This document shows, piece after piece, positions 25,775 through 34,380 of a stretch of DNA of 64,000 nt. The notes under the pieces were generated by a model. It was not told the DNA's origin, ran no database searches, and saw only the letters and a list, made by a program, of their open reading frames with translations. This DNA comes from Micromonospora sp. WMMD1155 (GTDB lineage: Bacteria; Actinomycetota; Actinomycetes; Mycobacteriales; Micromonosporaceae): positions 1,090,501 through 1,154,500 of the forward strand of contig NZ_CP120742.1 in assembly GCF_029581275.1 (NCBI RefSeq). The letters are read 5' to 3'. Each line of letters opens with the position of its first letter. Position 1 is the stretch's first letter. A program made the position numbers and the translations under genes.

Positions 25775-25975
25775 TCAGCGTAGTCGGGCAGGCACTCGGT
25801 CGGGGTACGCGGCACAGACCGCCCGCCACACCACGTTCGTCCGCTCACCCGCCGCCAACGCCTGCTCGATGGTCCGTCCGTCGAGCTGGGACAGCACCTG
25901 GTCGCGGGCGATGCTCGCCGCGTAGCCGGGCCCGAACGCCTCCTCCAGGCGCGCCCAGAAGTCGGTCAGCCGCAC
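25775..25975 (-). CDS. DUF3046 family protein
   Basis: 66-aa conserved actinobacterial protein of unknown role, recognised by MRLTDFWARLEEAFGPGYAASIARDQVL and VWRAVCAAYPDRVP. It typically lies just upstream of recA, as here. GTG start at 25975, four bases after the MFS transporter stop, so it may be cotranscribed with that gene. No catalytic residues are apparent. Confidence 0.88.
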   Translation of the reverse strand: MRLTDFWARLEEAFGPGYAASIARDQVLSQLDGRTIEQALAAGERTNVVWRAVCAAYPDRVPARLR

Positions 25976-25979
25976 GTGA

Positions 25980-27302
25980 TCAGCCCTCCTCGTCCGGTGC
26001 CCCGGTCGGCACCGGGCGCAACGCTAGCGCCACCAGGGGCGCCGCCGCGACCGCCGCGAGCAGGGTGAGCACCGGATAACCGGCGAACTGCATGACAAAC
26101 CCGCTGACCACGGCCGCGACGGCCCCGGCCAACCCCATGACCAGGTCGCAGAACCCCTGGACGCTCGGCCGCACCCCGGCCGGCACCGACTCGGACAGCA
26201 GCGTCGAGCCGGCCACCATGGTCCCCGACCAGCCCAGCCCGAGCAGGACCAGGCCCACCGAGAGCCGGGGTGTGTGGTGCCCGGCGGTGCCGGCGACCGC
26301 GCAGGCGGCCAGCAGCAACCCGACCCCACCGAGGATCACGGCCCGCCGACCCAGCCGGTCGGTGAGCCAACCCACCACCGGGGAGAACGCGTACATGCCC
26401 GCGATGTGCAGGCTCAGCACGATGCCGACCAGACGCAGCACGTCGGCGTCGGCGTGCGATTCGCCGAGCCGGACCGGGGTCATCGCCATCACCGCCACCA
26501 TGACCAGGTGGCCGACCGCCACGGCGGCGATGCCGAGTCGGGCGGCGGGCCGCTCGCGTACCACCGACCAGGCCGCCCGCATCCCGGCGCCGCGCGGCGC
26601 GCGCACCTTGACCGGCGCGGCGTCGGTCGGTGCCACCACGGGCGTGTCGGCCGCCGCGAGCCGCCGCGCGGTGAGCAGCGGGTCGGGCCGGAGCAACCCG
26701 AGGAGTACGACGGCAGCCAGCACGAACGCGGCCGAGCTGAACGCGAACGGGCCGGCCAGCGGTGGCAGCCCCCAACCGGTGGTGACCCGGTCGGCCAGCG
26801 CGGCGAAGTTCGGCGCGGTCACCGCACCGATGGTGGTCGCCCAGACGATCAGGGAGAGCTGCCGCCCTCGTCGGGCCGGCTCGGCGAGGTCCACGGCTGT
26901 GTAGCGGGCCTGGAGGTTCGCGGCGGTGCCCCCACCGAAGAGCAACATGCCGAGGAAGAGCAGCGGCACCCAGCGGGTCACCGCGGACAGCACCACGAGC
27001 ACGCCGCCGACGGCACCGACCGCGTACGCCACCACCAGCCCCGGTCGCCGCCCGTGCCGCGCCATGATCCGGGTGACCGGGACGGCGAGCAACGCCGCGC
27101 CGACCACCCCGGCGCTCTGCGCCACACCGGCCACGGCGGTGCCGGCGATCCGCGCGGCGAGCAGCGCGCCCACCGCGATGCCGATGGTGACGCCGACACC
27201 GCCGACGATCTGGGTGGTGAAGAGCAACCGCAGAGTACGACGTTGGATCGACGTGATGTCGGGGCGAGTCGCGGCGCCCGGCGCGGTCAGGTCGGTGGCC
27301 AT
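25980..27302 (-). CDS. MFS transporter
   Basis: 440-aa major facilitator with about twelve membrane helices and a central loop near residues 205-235. The RIMARHGRRPG loop between helices 2 and 3 and the second-half equivalent WLTDRLGRRAVILGG are family hallmarks. Substrate unknown; it resembles drug or metabolite exporters. ATG at 27302 with AAGGAGCG upstream. A low-complexity minisatellite and a palindrome lie between it and the amine oxidase gene. Confidence 0.88.
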   Translation of the reverse strand: MATDLTAPGAATRPDITSIQRRTLRLLFTTQIVGGVGVTIGIAVGALLAARIAGTAVAGVAQSAGVVGAALLAVPVTRIMARHGRRPGLVVAYAVGAVGGVLVVLSAVTRWVPLLFLGMLLFGGGTAANLQARYTAVDLAEPARRGRQLSLIVWATTIGAVTAPNFAALADRVTTGWGLPPLAGPFAFSSAAFVLAAVVLLGLLRPDPLLTARRLAAADTPVVAPTDAAPVKVRAPRGAGMRAAWSVVRERPAARLGIAAVAVGHLVMVAVMAMTPVRLGESHADADVLRLVGIVLSLHIAGMYAFSPVVGWLTDRLGRRAVILGGVGLLLAACAVAGTAGHHTPRLSVGLVLLGLGWSGTMVAGSTLLSESVPAGVRPSVQGFCDLVMGLAGAVAAVVSGFVMQFAGYPVLTLLAAVAAAPLVALALRPVPTGAPDEEG

Positions 27303-27342
27303 CGACGCTCCTTACGAACGAGGTGACCCCATCCTCGCGCAC

Positions 27343-27520
27343 CCACCCCGCCCCCGCCGCCCCGCCCCGCGGGCGCCCCGCACCCCGCCGCCCCGCGCCC
27401 CGCCGCCCCGCACCCCGCCGCCCCGCACCCCGCCGCCCCGCACCCCGCCGCCCCGCACCCCGCCGCCCCGCACCCCGCCGCCCCGCACCCCGCCGCCCCG
27501 CGCCCCGCGCCCCGCGCCCG
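27343..27520. repeat. C-rich minisatellite, 15-bp unit
   Basis: The unit CCCCGCACCCCGCCG repeats about eight times between 27376 and 27505, with decayed copies on both flanks. It ends next to the palindrome at 27524. All-C/G composition on one strand would favour unusual DNA structures on the G-rich complement. No gene here. Confidence 0.9.
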
Positions 27521-27523
27521 CAT

Positions 27524-27597
27524 GATCCGCGCAGTTTCAGGGATGTTGCTGTCTCAGCGTGCCCGGAGGCAGCACTTTCCCCGAAACTGCGCGGATC
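27524..27597. repeat. Long intergenic palindrome, family A copy 2
   Basis: GATCCGCGCAGTTTC...TGCTG pairs with its near reverse complement (four mismatches in 28) around an 18-base loop. Sequence and layout match the elements at 144-219 and 51278-51353. It may also serve as terminator of the amine oxidase gene, whose stop lies 69 bases away. Confidence 0.85.
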
Positions 27598-27665
27598 TTG
27601 GTCGGGCCTTGACCCGGGTGCGGGTCCTGCGTTCCGGGGCGGATACGCCCGGTCGGCGTGGTCGG

Positions 27666-29270
27666 TCAGCCGGCCATCACGCGCTGGTGCAGCGACGACA
27701 CCGCCGAGCGGGCCGCCACGAACGCGCCGTGTTGCCAGGCCACCTCGTGGCTCAGCCAGTCCCCGGCGAAGTAGACCCGCCCGGCCGGCTGGAGCAACAG
27801 GTTGTAGCCGGCCGTGCCGTAGCGAGGTGAGGTCCAGGCGCCCTCGATGTAGCGGGTCCGGTCCCAGGCGTGGGAGTACGAGGTGACCAGCTCGCTGCGG
27901 TACTTGTCACCATGGATCTTCACACCCTGGGCGACCGCACGCTCCCTGCGCTGCTCGGGGGTGAGCCCGCTGTACGCCCTGGCGTTCGCACCGGTGTTGT
28001 AGTAGCCGACGACCAGGCCGCGCTTGCCGTGGAAGCCGTGCGACGGGTACCAGATGTGTGACAGGTCCAGGTCGGTCTCGGTGATACCGCCGTAGATCCG
28101 CTGGTCGGTCTCCCACCAGCGGCTGCGGTACTCCAGACCGATCTTGCCGGCGGCGGTCACCGGGAAGTCGGCCAGGGCGGCGGTCACGGCCGTGCCGAGA
28201 TTGTGCGGTACGCGGGCCATCAGGTGCGGTGGCAACGTGGCCACGCAGTAGTCGGCGGTGATCTGTGCCTGCCGGGCACCCTGCCGGTAGGTCACCTCGA
28301 CGGCGCCGCCCCGATCGGTCACCCCGGTCACCTCGGCGTCGAGTCGGATCCGGTGCATGCCCACCGCCTTGGCCAGGGCCCGGGGGATCTGGTCCATGCC
28401 GCCGACCGGCTGGAACATCAGCATGGCCTGGTCGTAGCCGAACTCGAAGGAGAAGTACCGGCCGACGTTGCTGGCGAAGACGTCGGAGAGCGCCGGGGGC
28501 GCACCGAGAGGGCTGCCCACGTCGTTGCCCGCGCCCGGATAGGCGGCGAAGCCCCGACGGCTGGTCCCGGTGTACGCCCATCCGTTGGTGCGTCCGCCGA
28601 TCGCGCCGAAGCTCTGCAGGAACGCCAGGAGCCGGGTCCGGTCCTCGGTGGTGAGCTGGGCGTCCAACGCGCCCTGGTCGGTCGCCTTCGCCAGCAGTTC
28701 CGAGACGTAGCCGTACACGTCGGCCTTGGCGGTGCGGTACCGGACCGGCTCGGTCATGCCGGCGGACTCGTTGTAGATCCAGGCGTCGGCGTTCTGGTTG
28801 GTGAAGACCTCGACGGGCACGCCGAGTTCCCGGCAGTAGTCCATGGTCACCATCCACTGCGCGATCCGGCCCGGCCCGGCGTTGAAGTAGACCCCGTCGG
28901 AGAAGCCCGCACGCTGCGTCCGTCCATCGAGGTCGGTCTCGACGTCGCCGCCGCGGATGGTCAGGTTCCGCCCGCCGACGCGGTGCCGCGCCTCCAGGAT
29001 CGTGCAGCGGTAACCCGCCTTGCCCAGCTCGTAGGCGGCGGTGAGACCGGCGATGCCGCCCCCGAGGATGACCACGCTGGCACCCGGCCGCCCGGTCAGC
29101 GTGAAGTCGGACCGCTCCGGCGGCCGGAATGCCGGGGTGACCGACGCCTCCGCGCTGGGAGCGAGGCCCATCGCGCCCATCGTGGCGAGCATCGCACCGG
29201 CACCACCGCTGACTCCCACCGCCCGCAGGAACCCACGCCGGCTGACCGTCGACTGTGTCTGACCGCTCAT
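27666..29270 (-). CDS. Tat-exported flavin amine oxidase
   Basis: 534-aa FAD enzyme oxidising an amine or L-amino acid to imine, ammonia and peroxide. The N-terminus SRRGFLRAVGVSGG is a twin-arginine signal, so the folded flavoprotein is exported. The dinucleotide-binding GGGIAGLTAAYEL with ILEARHRVGGR follows at about 70-105. The C-terminal FAD region is GRVYFAGDWLSHEVAWQHGAFVAA. Family: monoamine/L-amino-acid oxidase. The ATG at 29270 has AGGGGAGG. It stands alone, with no obvious pathway partner. Confidence 0.9.
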   Translation of the reverse strand: MSGQTQSTVSRRGFLRAVGVSGGAGAMLATMGAMGLAPSAEASVTPAFRPPERSDFTLTGRPGASVVILGGGIAGLTAAYELGKAGYRCTILEARHRVGGRNLTIRGGDVETDLDGRTQRAGFSDGVYFNAGPGRIAQWMVTMDYCRELGVPVEVFTNQNADAWIYNESAGMTEPVRYRTAKADVYGYVSELLAKATDQGALDAQLTTEDRTRLLAFLQSFGAIGGRTNGWAYTGTSRRGFAAYPGAGNDVGSPLGAPPALSDVFASNVGRYFSFEFGYDQAMLMFQPVGGMDQIPRALAKAVGMHRIRLDAEVTGVTDRGGAVEVTYRQGARQAQITADYCVATLPPHLMARVPHNLGTAVTAALADFPVTAAGKIGLEYRSRWWETDQRIYGGITETDLDLSHIWYPSHGFHGKRGLVVGYYNTGANARAYSGLTPEQRRERAVAQGVKIHGDKYRSELVTSYSHAWDRTRYIEGAWTSPRYGTAGYNLLLQPAGRVYFAGDWLSHEVAWQHGAFVAARSAVSSLHQRVMAG

Positions 29271-29521
29271 CACGCCTCCCCTATACAAGATCGACTCGCA
29301 TGAGTCTGCAGAGAGGCTGTTTCGTGAATCGCGCAGTGCCGTTTCCGGCAGGTATCGCCGATGAGGCCCCGAAAGGCCTCTGGTCGGGACATCTGCTCAG
29401 GACCAGACAATGACCAGATGGACTGCCTCGACCACGAACAGGCTCCCAAGGCAGGACGGTTCACCCTCCCGCCCCTCACCTAGGCACCCCTGCGCCACCC
29501 GTACGGGCGACCGCTCGGTCA

Positions 29522-29612
29522 GTCTGGTGAATCCGGCGCTTGCCGCGCGGCTCGAACCGGAAGTGCTTCATGACGTTGGTCAGGTAGAGGTGCCCGGGTC
29601 GAGCCCGGCGGT
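29522..29612 (-). pseudogene. udgX fragment duplicated from the gene at 30756-31460
   Basis: About 90 bases match the interior of udgX (31111-31200) at high identity. On the minus strand they encode HLYLTNVMKHFRFEPRGK followed by RRIHQT, i.e. the udgX segment with three substitutions. A one-base deletion just before the His codon breaks the frame, and both ends of the gene are missing. It contains the KRRIH loop that defines UdgX. The rest of the 29271-29695 gap shows no gene. Confidence 0.75.
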
Positions 29613-29695
29613 GTGTCGACTCACCCGCATGCGCCGAGCACACCTCCGGCGGGAACGGGGTCGCATCCGGCGTGGACCGCGCCTATGGTGCCGCA

Positions 29696-30049
29696 ATGGG
29701 CGATACCGGGATGCGGTTGGTCGAACGCTTCAACGACGCCTGGCATCGGGGCGACCTGACCACGGTGGCCGCGTGCCTGGCCGAGGACGTGACCTACAGT
29801 CCGAGCGCCTGGGACGGGCCGGCCCGCACCCTGCGAGGGCGGGACGCGGTGTGCCGCGCCTTCGCCGACCATCTCGGCAGTGGACCGACCCTGGGCGCGG
29901 TGCGGGCGGCCGGCGACCGGGTCCTGTGCGAGTGGAGCTGGCCGCTGGCGGAGGACGGCACCGTGCTGCGCGGAGTGGATCTCTACCTGCTCCGAGACGG
30001 TCTGATCGCCGCCAAGGACGTGTTCAGCAAGATCACGACGGACGGCTGA
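29696..30049 (+). CDS. SnoaL-like NTF2-fold protein
   Basis: 117-aa small alpha+beta-barrel protein. VERFNDAWHRGDL, FADHLGSGPT, LCEWSWPLAEDG and GVDLYLLRDGLIAAKDVFSKI are typical of SnoaL-like/NTF2-like steroid isomerase relatives. Substrate unknown. The ATG at 29696 lacks a ribosome site but follows TATGGT by seven bases, which fits leaderless transcription; an upstream GTG at 29672 is the alternative. Convergent with the following membrane protein. Confidence 0.8.
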   Translation: MGDTGMRLVERFNDAWHRGDLTTVAACLAEDVTYSPSAWDGPARTLRGRDAVCRAFADHLGSGPTLGAVRAAGDRVLCEWSWPLAEDGTVLRGVDLYLLRDGLIAAKDVFSKITTDG

Positions 30050-30058
30050 GGCCGGTGC

Positions 30059-30646
30059 CTATCGGGGCGAGCCCGGTGGGTCGGCCCGCAGCAGGGATGC
30101 GAGCCGGCGGATCCGGGTCAGCGTCAGCACGGCGACGGCCACACTGACGACGGCTACCGTCCCGGAGAGGACCACGGAGCCCTCGTTGTCGGCGGCGAGC
30201 AGAGCCAGCAGGACCAGGCCGAGACAGATCGTGAGGATGAACAGCAGCGCCGCCCGGGTGGCCCGCCGCTGTGCGGTCAGGTAGCCGGGCAGTGCGGCGC
30301 GGGTGGCCTCGTCCTCGGGCACCGTGCCGGTACGCAGGGCCTCGCGCAGCGCGTACCCCTCGGGGTCCCGCCGCGCGGCCTGCTCGCCGGCGGCCAGCCG
30401 GCCGAGGTAGATCGCGGGACCGATGCAGACGGCGTTCCAGGCGCCGCCCAGCACGGCATCGACCAGCGACTCCTGCCGGTCGAAGAGCCAGCGCATCGGC
30501 AGCCCGACGAACACCGTGACCGGCACCCAGTAGACGGCCATGAGCTGGAGACCGGGCGCCCGTTCGAGGAACCGCCGCCATCCTCGGTGGCCCTCCCCGG
30601 CCTCGGTGGGCGCATCGGCACGACGGGGGTCGCTGTCAACGTCCAT
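30059..30646 (-). CDS. Predicted membrane protein, unknown
   Basis: 195 aa with four probable membrane segments: LQLMAVYWVPVTVFVGLPM, a central AWNAVCIGPAIYLG, then LFILTICLGLVLLALLA and VVLSGTVAVVSVAVAVLTL. A soluble charged loop of about 45 residues lies between segments two and three. No family is recognised. ATG at 30646. Head-to-head spacing shows no operon partner; udgX stops 110 bases away on the same strand. Confidence 0.6.
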   Translation of the reverse strand: MDVDSDPRRADAPTEAGEGHRGWRRFLERAPGLQLMAVYWVPVTVFVGLPMRWLFDRQESLVDAVLGGAWNAVCIGPAIYLGRLAAGEQAARRDPEGYALREALRTGTVPEDEATRAALPGYLTAQRRATRAALLFILTICLGLVLLALLAADNEGSVVLSGTVAVVSVAVAVLTLTRIRRLASLLRADPPGSPR

Positions 30647-30755
30647 CGGCTCTCGTTACCCAGGCTCGACCGCCGCGCAATCCCCGGGAGCACTGTCAAT
30701 CGTGGACAGTTTCCGATACGGGCGGTGGGCTCAACCGGTGGTTACGACCGCCGGG

Positions 30756-31460
30756 CTACTCGGGCAGGGCGCGGGTGACGACGGTGAGGTCGGCGACCAA
30801 CCCCTCGTACGCCTTGTCCTGGTCGTCGGCGCGCAGCACCGCGGACGGGTGGATGGTGGCCAGCAGCCGAGCCTGCGGCGCGTCGGCGTGCTTTCCGGCG
30901 TTGTCCACCGGCACCCGTTGGAAGTCCTCCGGACGCTGGGCCGAGGCGGGCCAGGGCAGCAGCTCGCCCCGCTGCCTGGTGACCCGGAAGGACGGCCCGA
31001 GCAGCGCCTTGGCGGCGGTCGCGCCGAGCACCACCACGATCTCCGGGCGTAACCGGGCGAACTCGGCGACCAACCAGGGTCGGCAGGCCGTGATGTGCAC
31101 CTGGTCAGGGGTCTGGTGGATCCGCCGCTTGCCGCGCAACTCGAAACGGAAGTGCTTCACGGCGTTGGTCAGGTAGAGGTGGCCCGGGTCCAGCCCGGCG
31201 TCGTCGACGGCGCGGCGCAGCAGCCGACCGGCGGGGCCGACGAAGGGCAGCCCCTTCTGGTCCTCCATGTCGCCCGGTTGCTCGCCGACCAGCACCACCC
31301 GGGCGCTCTCGTCGCCCCGGCCGAAGACCGTCTGCGACGCGTCCCGGTACAGCTCGCAACCCCGACAGCCGCCGGCGGCGGTACGCAGGGCGTCGATGGT
31401 GTCGGCGTCGGGCGGGATGAACCGCTGGGCGCCCGGGGCGTTCCCGGTCTGCTCGGCCAT
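30756..31460 (-). CDS. udgX: Uracil-DNA glycosylase UdgX
   Basis: 234-aa iron-sulfur uracil-DNA glycosylase of the UdgX class, which removes uracil and stays covalently attached to the abasic DNA. Cys32 and Cys35 (GCRGC) begin the cluster, with C126 (ITACRPW) later. Motif 1 is GEQPGDMEDQKGLPFVGPAG (59-78), and the UdgX-specific loop KRRIH (111-115) provides the histidine that forms the DNA adduct. HPSAVLR is the last active-site motif. The start ATG is close behind TATATAAC and has no ribosome site, so it is probably leaderless. A decayed partial copy lies 1.5 kb away. Confidence 0.93.
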   Translation of the reverse strand: MAEQTGNAPGAQRFIPPDADTIDALRTAAGGCRGCELYRDASQTVFGRGDESARVVLVGEQPGDMEDQKGLPFVGPAGRLLRRAVDDAGLDPGHLYLTNAVKHFRFELRGKRRIHQTPDQVHITACRPWLVAEFARLRPEIVVVLGATAAKALLGPSFRVTRQRGELLPWPASAQRPEDFQRVPVDNAGKHADAPQARLLATIHPSAVLRADDQDKAYEGLVADLTVVTRALPE

Positions 31461-31520
31461 GCCGACTGTTATATACCCGTTCGTCGCCCGGTGCCGGGTA
31501 CGCCCGACCGCCGAACCGGA

Positions 31521-31640
31521 TCAGTATCCGTTTCCGCCGCCGTCACCACCGGAAGCGATCGCGATCAACACGATGACGATGATGATGATCACCAGCGCCA
31601 CCACGATCCAGATTCCCTTGCGCGCTCCAGGAGAAGCCAT
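31521..31640 (-). CDS. Tiny single-pass membrane protein
   Basis: 39 aa: a short basic head (ARKG), one membrane helix IWIVVALVIIIIVIVLIAIA, and a Gly-rich tail GGDGGGNGY. The ATG at 31640 has a GGAGGTGGGG ribosome site at good distance, which argues it is real. Function unknown. It may be cotranscribed with neither neighbour. Confidence 0.6.
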   Translation of the reverse strand: MASPGARKGIWIVVALVIIIIVIVLIAIASGGDGGGNGY

Positions 31641-31761
31641 GGTCCCCACCTCCGGCGGCCCGCATACCCGCCCCTTAGTCATGAATCCCCGCAACCTCGC
31701 ACTTTCTGGTCGAACCGTCGGTCCCGCCGACACCTGGAGCAGGGCGGCCGACCGAGGGCGG

Positions 31762-33102
31762 TCAGGTGGGGAAGCCCGGGGGTGGGGTCGGGTCGACGGC
31801 GTCCGCCAGGGCGGCGGCCAGCGGGACCAGGTCGTCGGCGTCCAGCGAACTGACCGTGACGCGCACGGCGGGCGCGGCGGCGATCCGGAAGAGGGCGCCG
31901 GGGGCGACCCCCCAGCCGGCGTCGCGCAACGCGGTGACCGCGCTGGTCTCGTCCGGCACCGGCAGCCAGACGTTGAGTCCGCTGCGGCCGTGCGCCCGTA
32001 GGCCGTGCTCGGCCAGCGCGCCCAGCAGCCCGTCGCGTCGCCGCTCGTAGCTCTGCGCCGCCCGCCGCACCACCTCGTCGACCGCCGGGTCGCGCCAGAG
32101 GGCGAGGAGCAGCCGTTGCAGAACGGTGGAGACCCAGCCCGCGCCGACCCGCGTCCGACCGGCCACCCGGGCCACCGTCGTCTCGTCGCCGACCAGCACC
32201 GCGAGCCGCAGGTCCGGGCCGAAGGGTTTGCTCACCGACCGCAGGAAGGCCCAGCTCGCGGTCACACCGGCCAGCGGGTGCAGGGGTACGCGAGCCAGCT
32301 CGGCGGCGTGGTCGTCCTCGATCAGCAGCAGGTCCCGGCGACCGCCGAGCAGCGTCCGCAGCGCCTCGGCACGCTGCGCGGAGACGGCCGAGCCGGTCGG
32401 GTTCTGCGCTCGGCTGGTGACCACCAGCGCCCGTGCCCCGGCGGCGAGCGCGGCGGCCACCCCGGCCACCAGCGGGCCCTCGTCGTCCACGGGTACGCCG
32501 ATCGGGCGCAGCCCCAGCGCGGCCACCAGGTCGAGCAGGTTGGCCCAGCCCGGGTCCTCCACCGCTACCGCGTCGCCGGGCCGCAGGTGGGCGCCGAGCA
32601 GCCGCTCGATGCCGTCGAGCGCGCCGCCGGTGAGGGTCAGGTCCCCGGCCGGTACGCCGTCGGCGTCCAGTCGGGCCCGGGCCACCTCGGCCAGTTCGGG
32701 CAGCACTCCGGCGTCGGAGTAGCTGACCGAGGGGCCGATGTCGGCGGCGAGCGCTGCCAGGTGCGGGCCGAGCGGAGGGAGCAGCCGGCGGTCGGGTTCG
32801 CCCCGGGACAGGTCGCGGGCCCCGGGCAGCGGCGGCGGACGGAGCGCGGAGCGGCGGGCGGCCACCGGAGGGCGGGGGCGGACTCGGGTGCCGTGCCGTC
32901 CGGCGGTGACGAGCAGGCCACGTTGGCGTAGCTCCTGGTAGGCGCGGGCGACGGTGGCGGGGCTGACACCCAGGTCGGCGGCGAGCGCCCGCACCGGGGG
33001 CAGCGCGGCCCCGGGGGACAGGGCACCGATACGGATGCCCGACTCGATACCGGCCGAAATCTCGACGGCCGTCGTACCACTGAGCTGATAGCGTGCTGAC
33101 AC
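31762..33102 (-). CDS. MocR/PdxR-family regulator (GntR HTH plus aminotransferase fold)
   Basis: 446-aa transcription factor. A GntR winged helix at 1-75 (LPPVRALAADLGVSPATVARAYQEL) is joined to a fold-type I aminotransferase domain that senses PLP or an amine; RSVSKPFGPDLRLAVLV includes the PLP lysine. Its divergent neighbour is a PNPOx-like fusion, and MocR proteins often regulate vitamin B6 or the gene facing them. Start: GTG at 33102 lies the right distance behind TACAAT for a leaderless mRNA; a TTG at 33108 is alternative. Probably autoregulated through the 30-bp shared intergenic region. Confidence 0.9.
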   Translation of the reverse strand: MSARYQLSGTTAVEISAGIESGIRIGALSPGAALPPVRALAADLGVSPATVARAYQELRQRGLLVTAGRHGTRVRPRPPVAARRSALRPPPLPGARDLSRGEPDRRLLPPLGPHLAALAADIGPSVSYSDAGVLPELAEVARARLDADGVPAGDLTLTGGALDGIERLLGAHLRPGDAVAVEDPGWANLLDLVAALGLRPIGVPVDDEGPLVAGVAAALAAGARALVVTSRAQNPTGSAVSAQRAEALRTLLGGRRDLLLIEDDHAAELARVPLHPLAGVTASWAFLRSVSKPFGPDLRLAVLVGDETTVARVAGRTRVGAGWVSTVLQRLLLALWRDPAVDEVVRRAAQSYERRRDGLLGALAEHGLRAHGRSGLNVWLPVPDETSAVTALRDAGWGVAPGALFRIAAAPAVRVTVSSLDADDLVPLAAALADAVDPTPPPGFPT

Positions 33103-33124
33103 AAACAAGAGATTGTACTAGAAC
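33096..33124. promoter_or_regulatory. Divergent overlapping promoters with MocR operator
   Basis: Plus strand: CTGACA (33096-33101), 17 bases, TAGAAC (33119-33124) facing the fusion gene. Minus strand: TACAAT (33117-33112) facing the regulator. The inverted repeat TTGT-N6-ACAA (33114-33127) covers both, so one bound regulator could control both genes. Confidence 0.5.
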
Positions 33125-33138
33125 AAAGGGACGAGCGC

Positions 33139-34380
33139 ATGTATCCACCCACCGCCCGGACCACACCCCACCGCTCCCGCGACCGGATGAGCTACGACGA
33201 GGCCGCGGCTCACGCCGTGCTCGACGAGGCGTACGACTGCGCACTCGGGTTCACCGTCGACGGCCGGCCCCGGGTGCTGCCCACCCTGCACGTCCGCATC
33301 GGCGACACCCTCTACCTGCACGGATCCACCGGAAGCCGGCCACTGCTCGCCGCCCGGGGCGACGGGCTGCCGGTCTGCGTCGCGGTGACACTGCTCGACG
33401 GGCTGGTCTACGCCCGTTCCCAGTTCCACCACAGCGCCAACTACCGCTCGGTCGTCGCGCACGGCACCGCCCGCCTGGTCACCGACGAGCGGGAGAAGCT
33501 CGCCATGCTCACCGCGCTGGTGGAGAAGGTCGGCTCGGGACGCAGCACCGACACCCGCCCGCCCAGCCGACGGGAGCTGGCCGAGACCGCCGTGCTGGCG
33601 CTGCCCCTGCGCGAGGTGTCCGTCCGGTCCCGCAGCGGCGGGGTCCGCGAGGACGAGGCGGACCTGCACCTGCCGCACTGGGCCGGTGTGCTGCCGCTGC
33701 GGTTGACCGCCGGGCAACCCGAACCGGCCCCCGGGGTCACCGCGCCGCTGCCGGCGTTCCTGCGTACGGCGCGTACGCCCTGGCACGACCCGGTGTCGCT
33801 GCACGGCGAGCACGTCCGGCTGGAGCCGCTGGAGGTGGCGCACACCGATGAGTTGCACGCCGCCACCGCAGACGACGAGGTGTGGCAGCACCTCGGTAGC
33901 ACCCGGCCCAGCACCCCGGGCGAGACCGCCGAGGTGATCGGCACCGCCCTGGCCGCTCAGCACCAGGGCGAGCGGGTGGCCTGGGTGCAGCGGTGCGTGG
34001 CGACCGGAGCGGTGGTGGGCACCACGTCCTACTACGAGATCGACCCCGAGCGGCGGGCGGTGGCGATCGGGCACACCTTCCTCGGTCGGCCCTGGTGGCG
34101 TACCGGGATCAACACCGAGGCGAAGCTGCTGCTGCTCGGCCGGGCCTTCGACGAACTGGGCGCGGTGCGGGTGGTCTGGCACACCGACATCCGCAACGTC
34201 CGTTCCCAGGCGGCCATCGAACGGCTCGGCGCGACCCGGGAAGGCGTCCTGCGGATGCACCGGCAACGCCCGGACGGCTCCTGGCGGGACACCGTCCAGT
34301 ACGCGATGACCGTCGACGAGTGGCCGAACGCACAGGTCAGGCTGCGAGAAAGGCTTCGCCGTACGGCACCGGTGGCGTGA
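33139..34380 (+). CDS. PNPOx-like flavin-binding domain fused to GNAT acetyltransferase
   Basis: 413 aa. Residues 15-215 are a pyridoxamine 5'-phosphate oxidase-like split barrel (LDEAYDCALGFTVDGRPRVLPTLHVRIGDTLYLHGS). Residues 230-410 are a RimJ/RimL-type GNAT N-acetyltransferase (VRLEPLEVAHTDELHAA, GINTEAKLLLLGRAFDELGAVRV, RSQAAIERLGATREGVLR). No frameshift separates them; it is one continuous frame. ATG at 33139 after AAGGGACG. Divergent from MocR, overlapping the LysE gene downstream, so all three may concern the same amine or amino acid. Substrate unknown. Confidence 0.88.
   Translation: MYPPTARTTPHRSRDRMSYDEAAAHAVLDEAYDCALGFTVDGRPRVLPTLHVRIGDTLYLHGSTGSRPLLAARGDGLPVCVAVTLLDGLVYARSQFHHSANYRSVVAHGTARLVTDEREKLAMLTALVEKVGSGRSTDTRPPSRRELAETAVLALPLREVSVRSRSGGVREDEADLHLPHWAGVLPLRLTAGQPEPAPGVTAPLPAFLRTARTPWHDPVSLHGEHVRLEPLEVAHTDELHAATADDEVWQHLGSTRPSTPGETAEVIGTALAAQHQGERVAWVQRCVATGAVVGTTSYYEIDPERRAVAIGHTFLGRPWWRTGINTEAKLLLLGRAFDELGAVRVVWHTDIRNVRSQAAIERLGATREGVLRMHRQRPDGSWRDTVQYAMTVDEWPNAQVRLRERLRRTAPVA

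Noticed and set aside
33139..34380. Two genes joined by a sequencing error (PNPOx and GNAT)
   Set aside because: One uninterrupted frame with a normal linker; no sign of frameshift.
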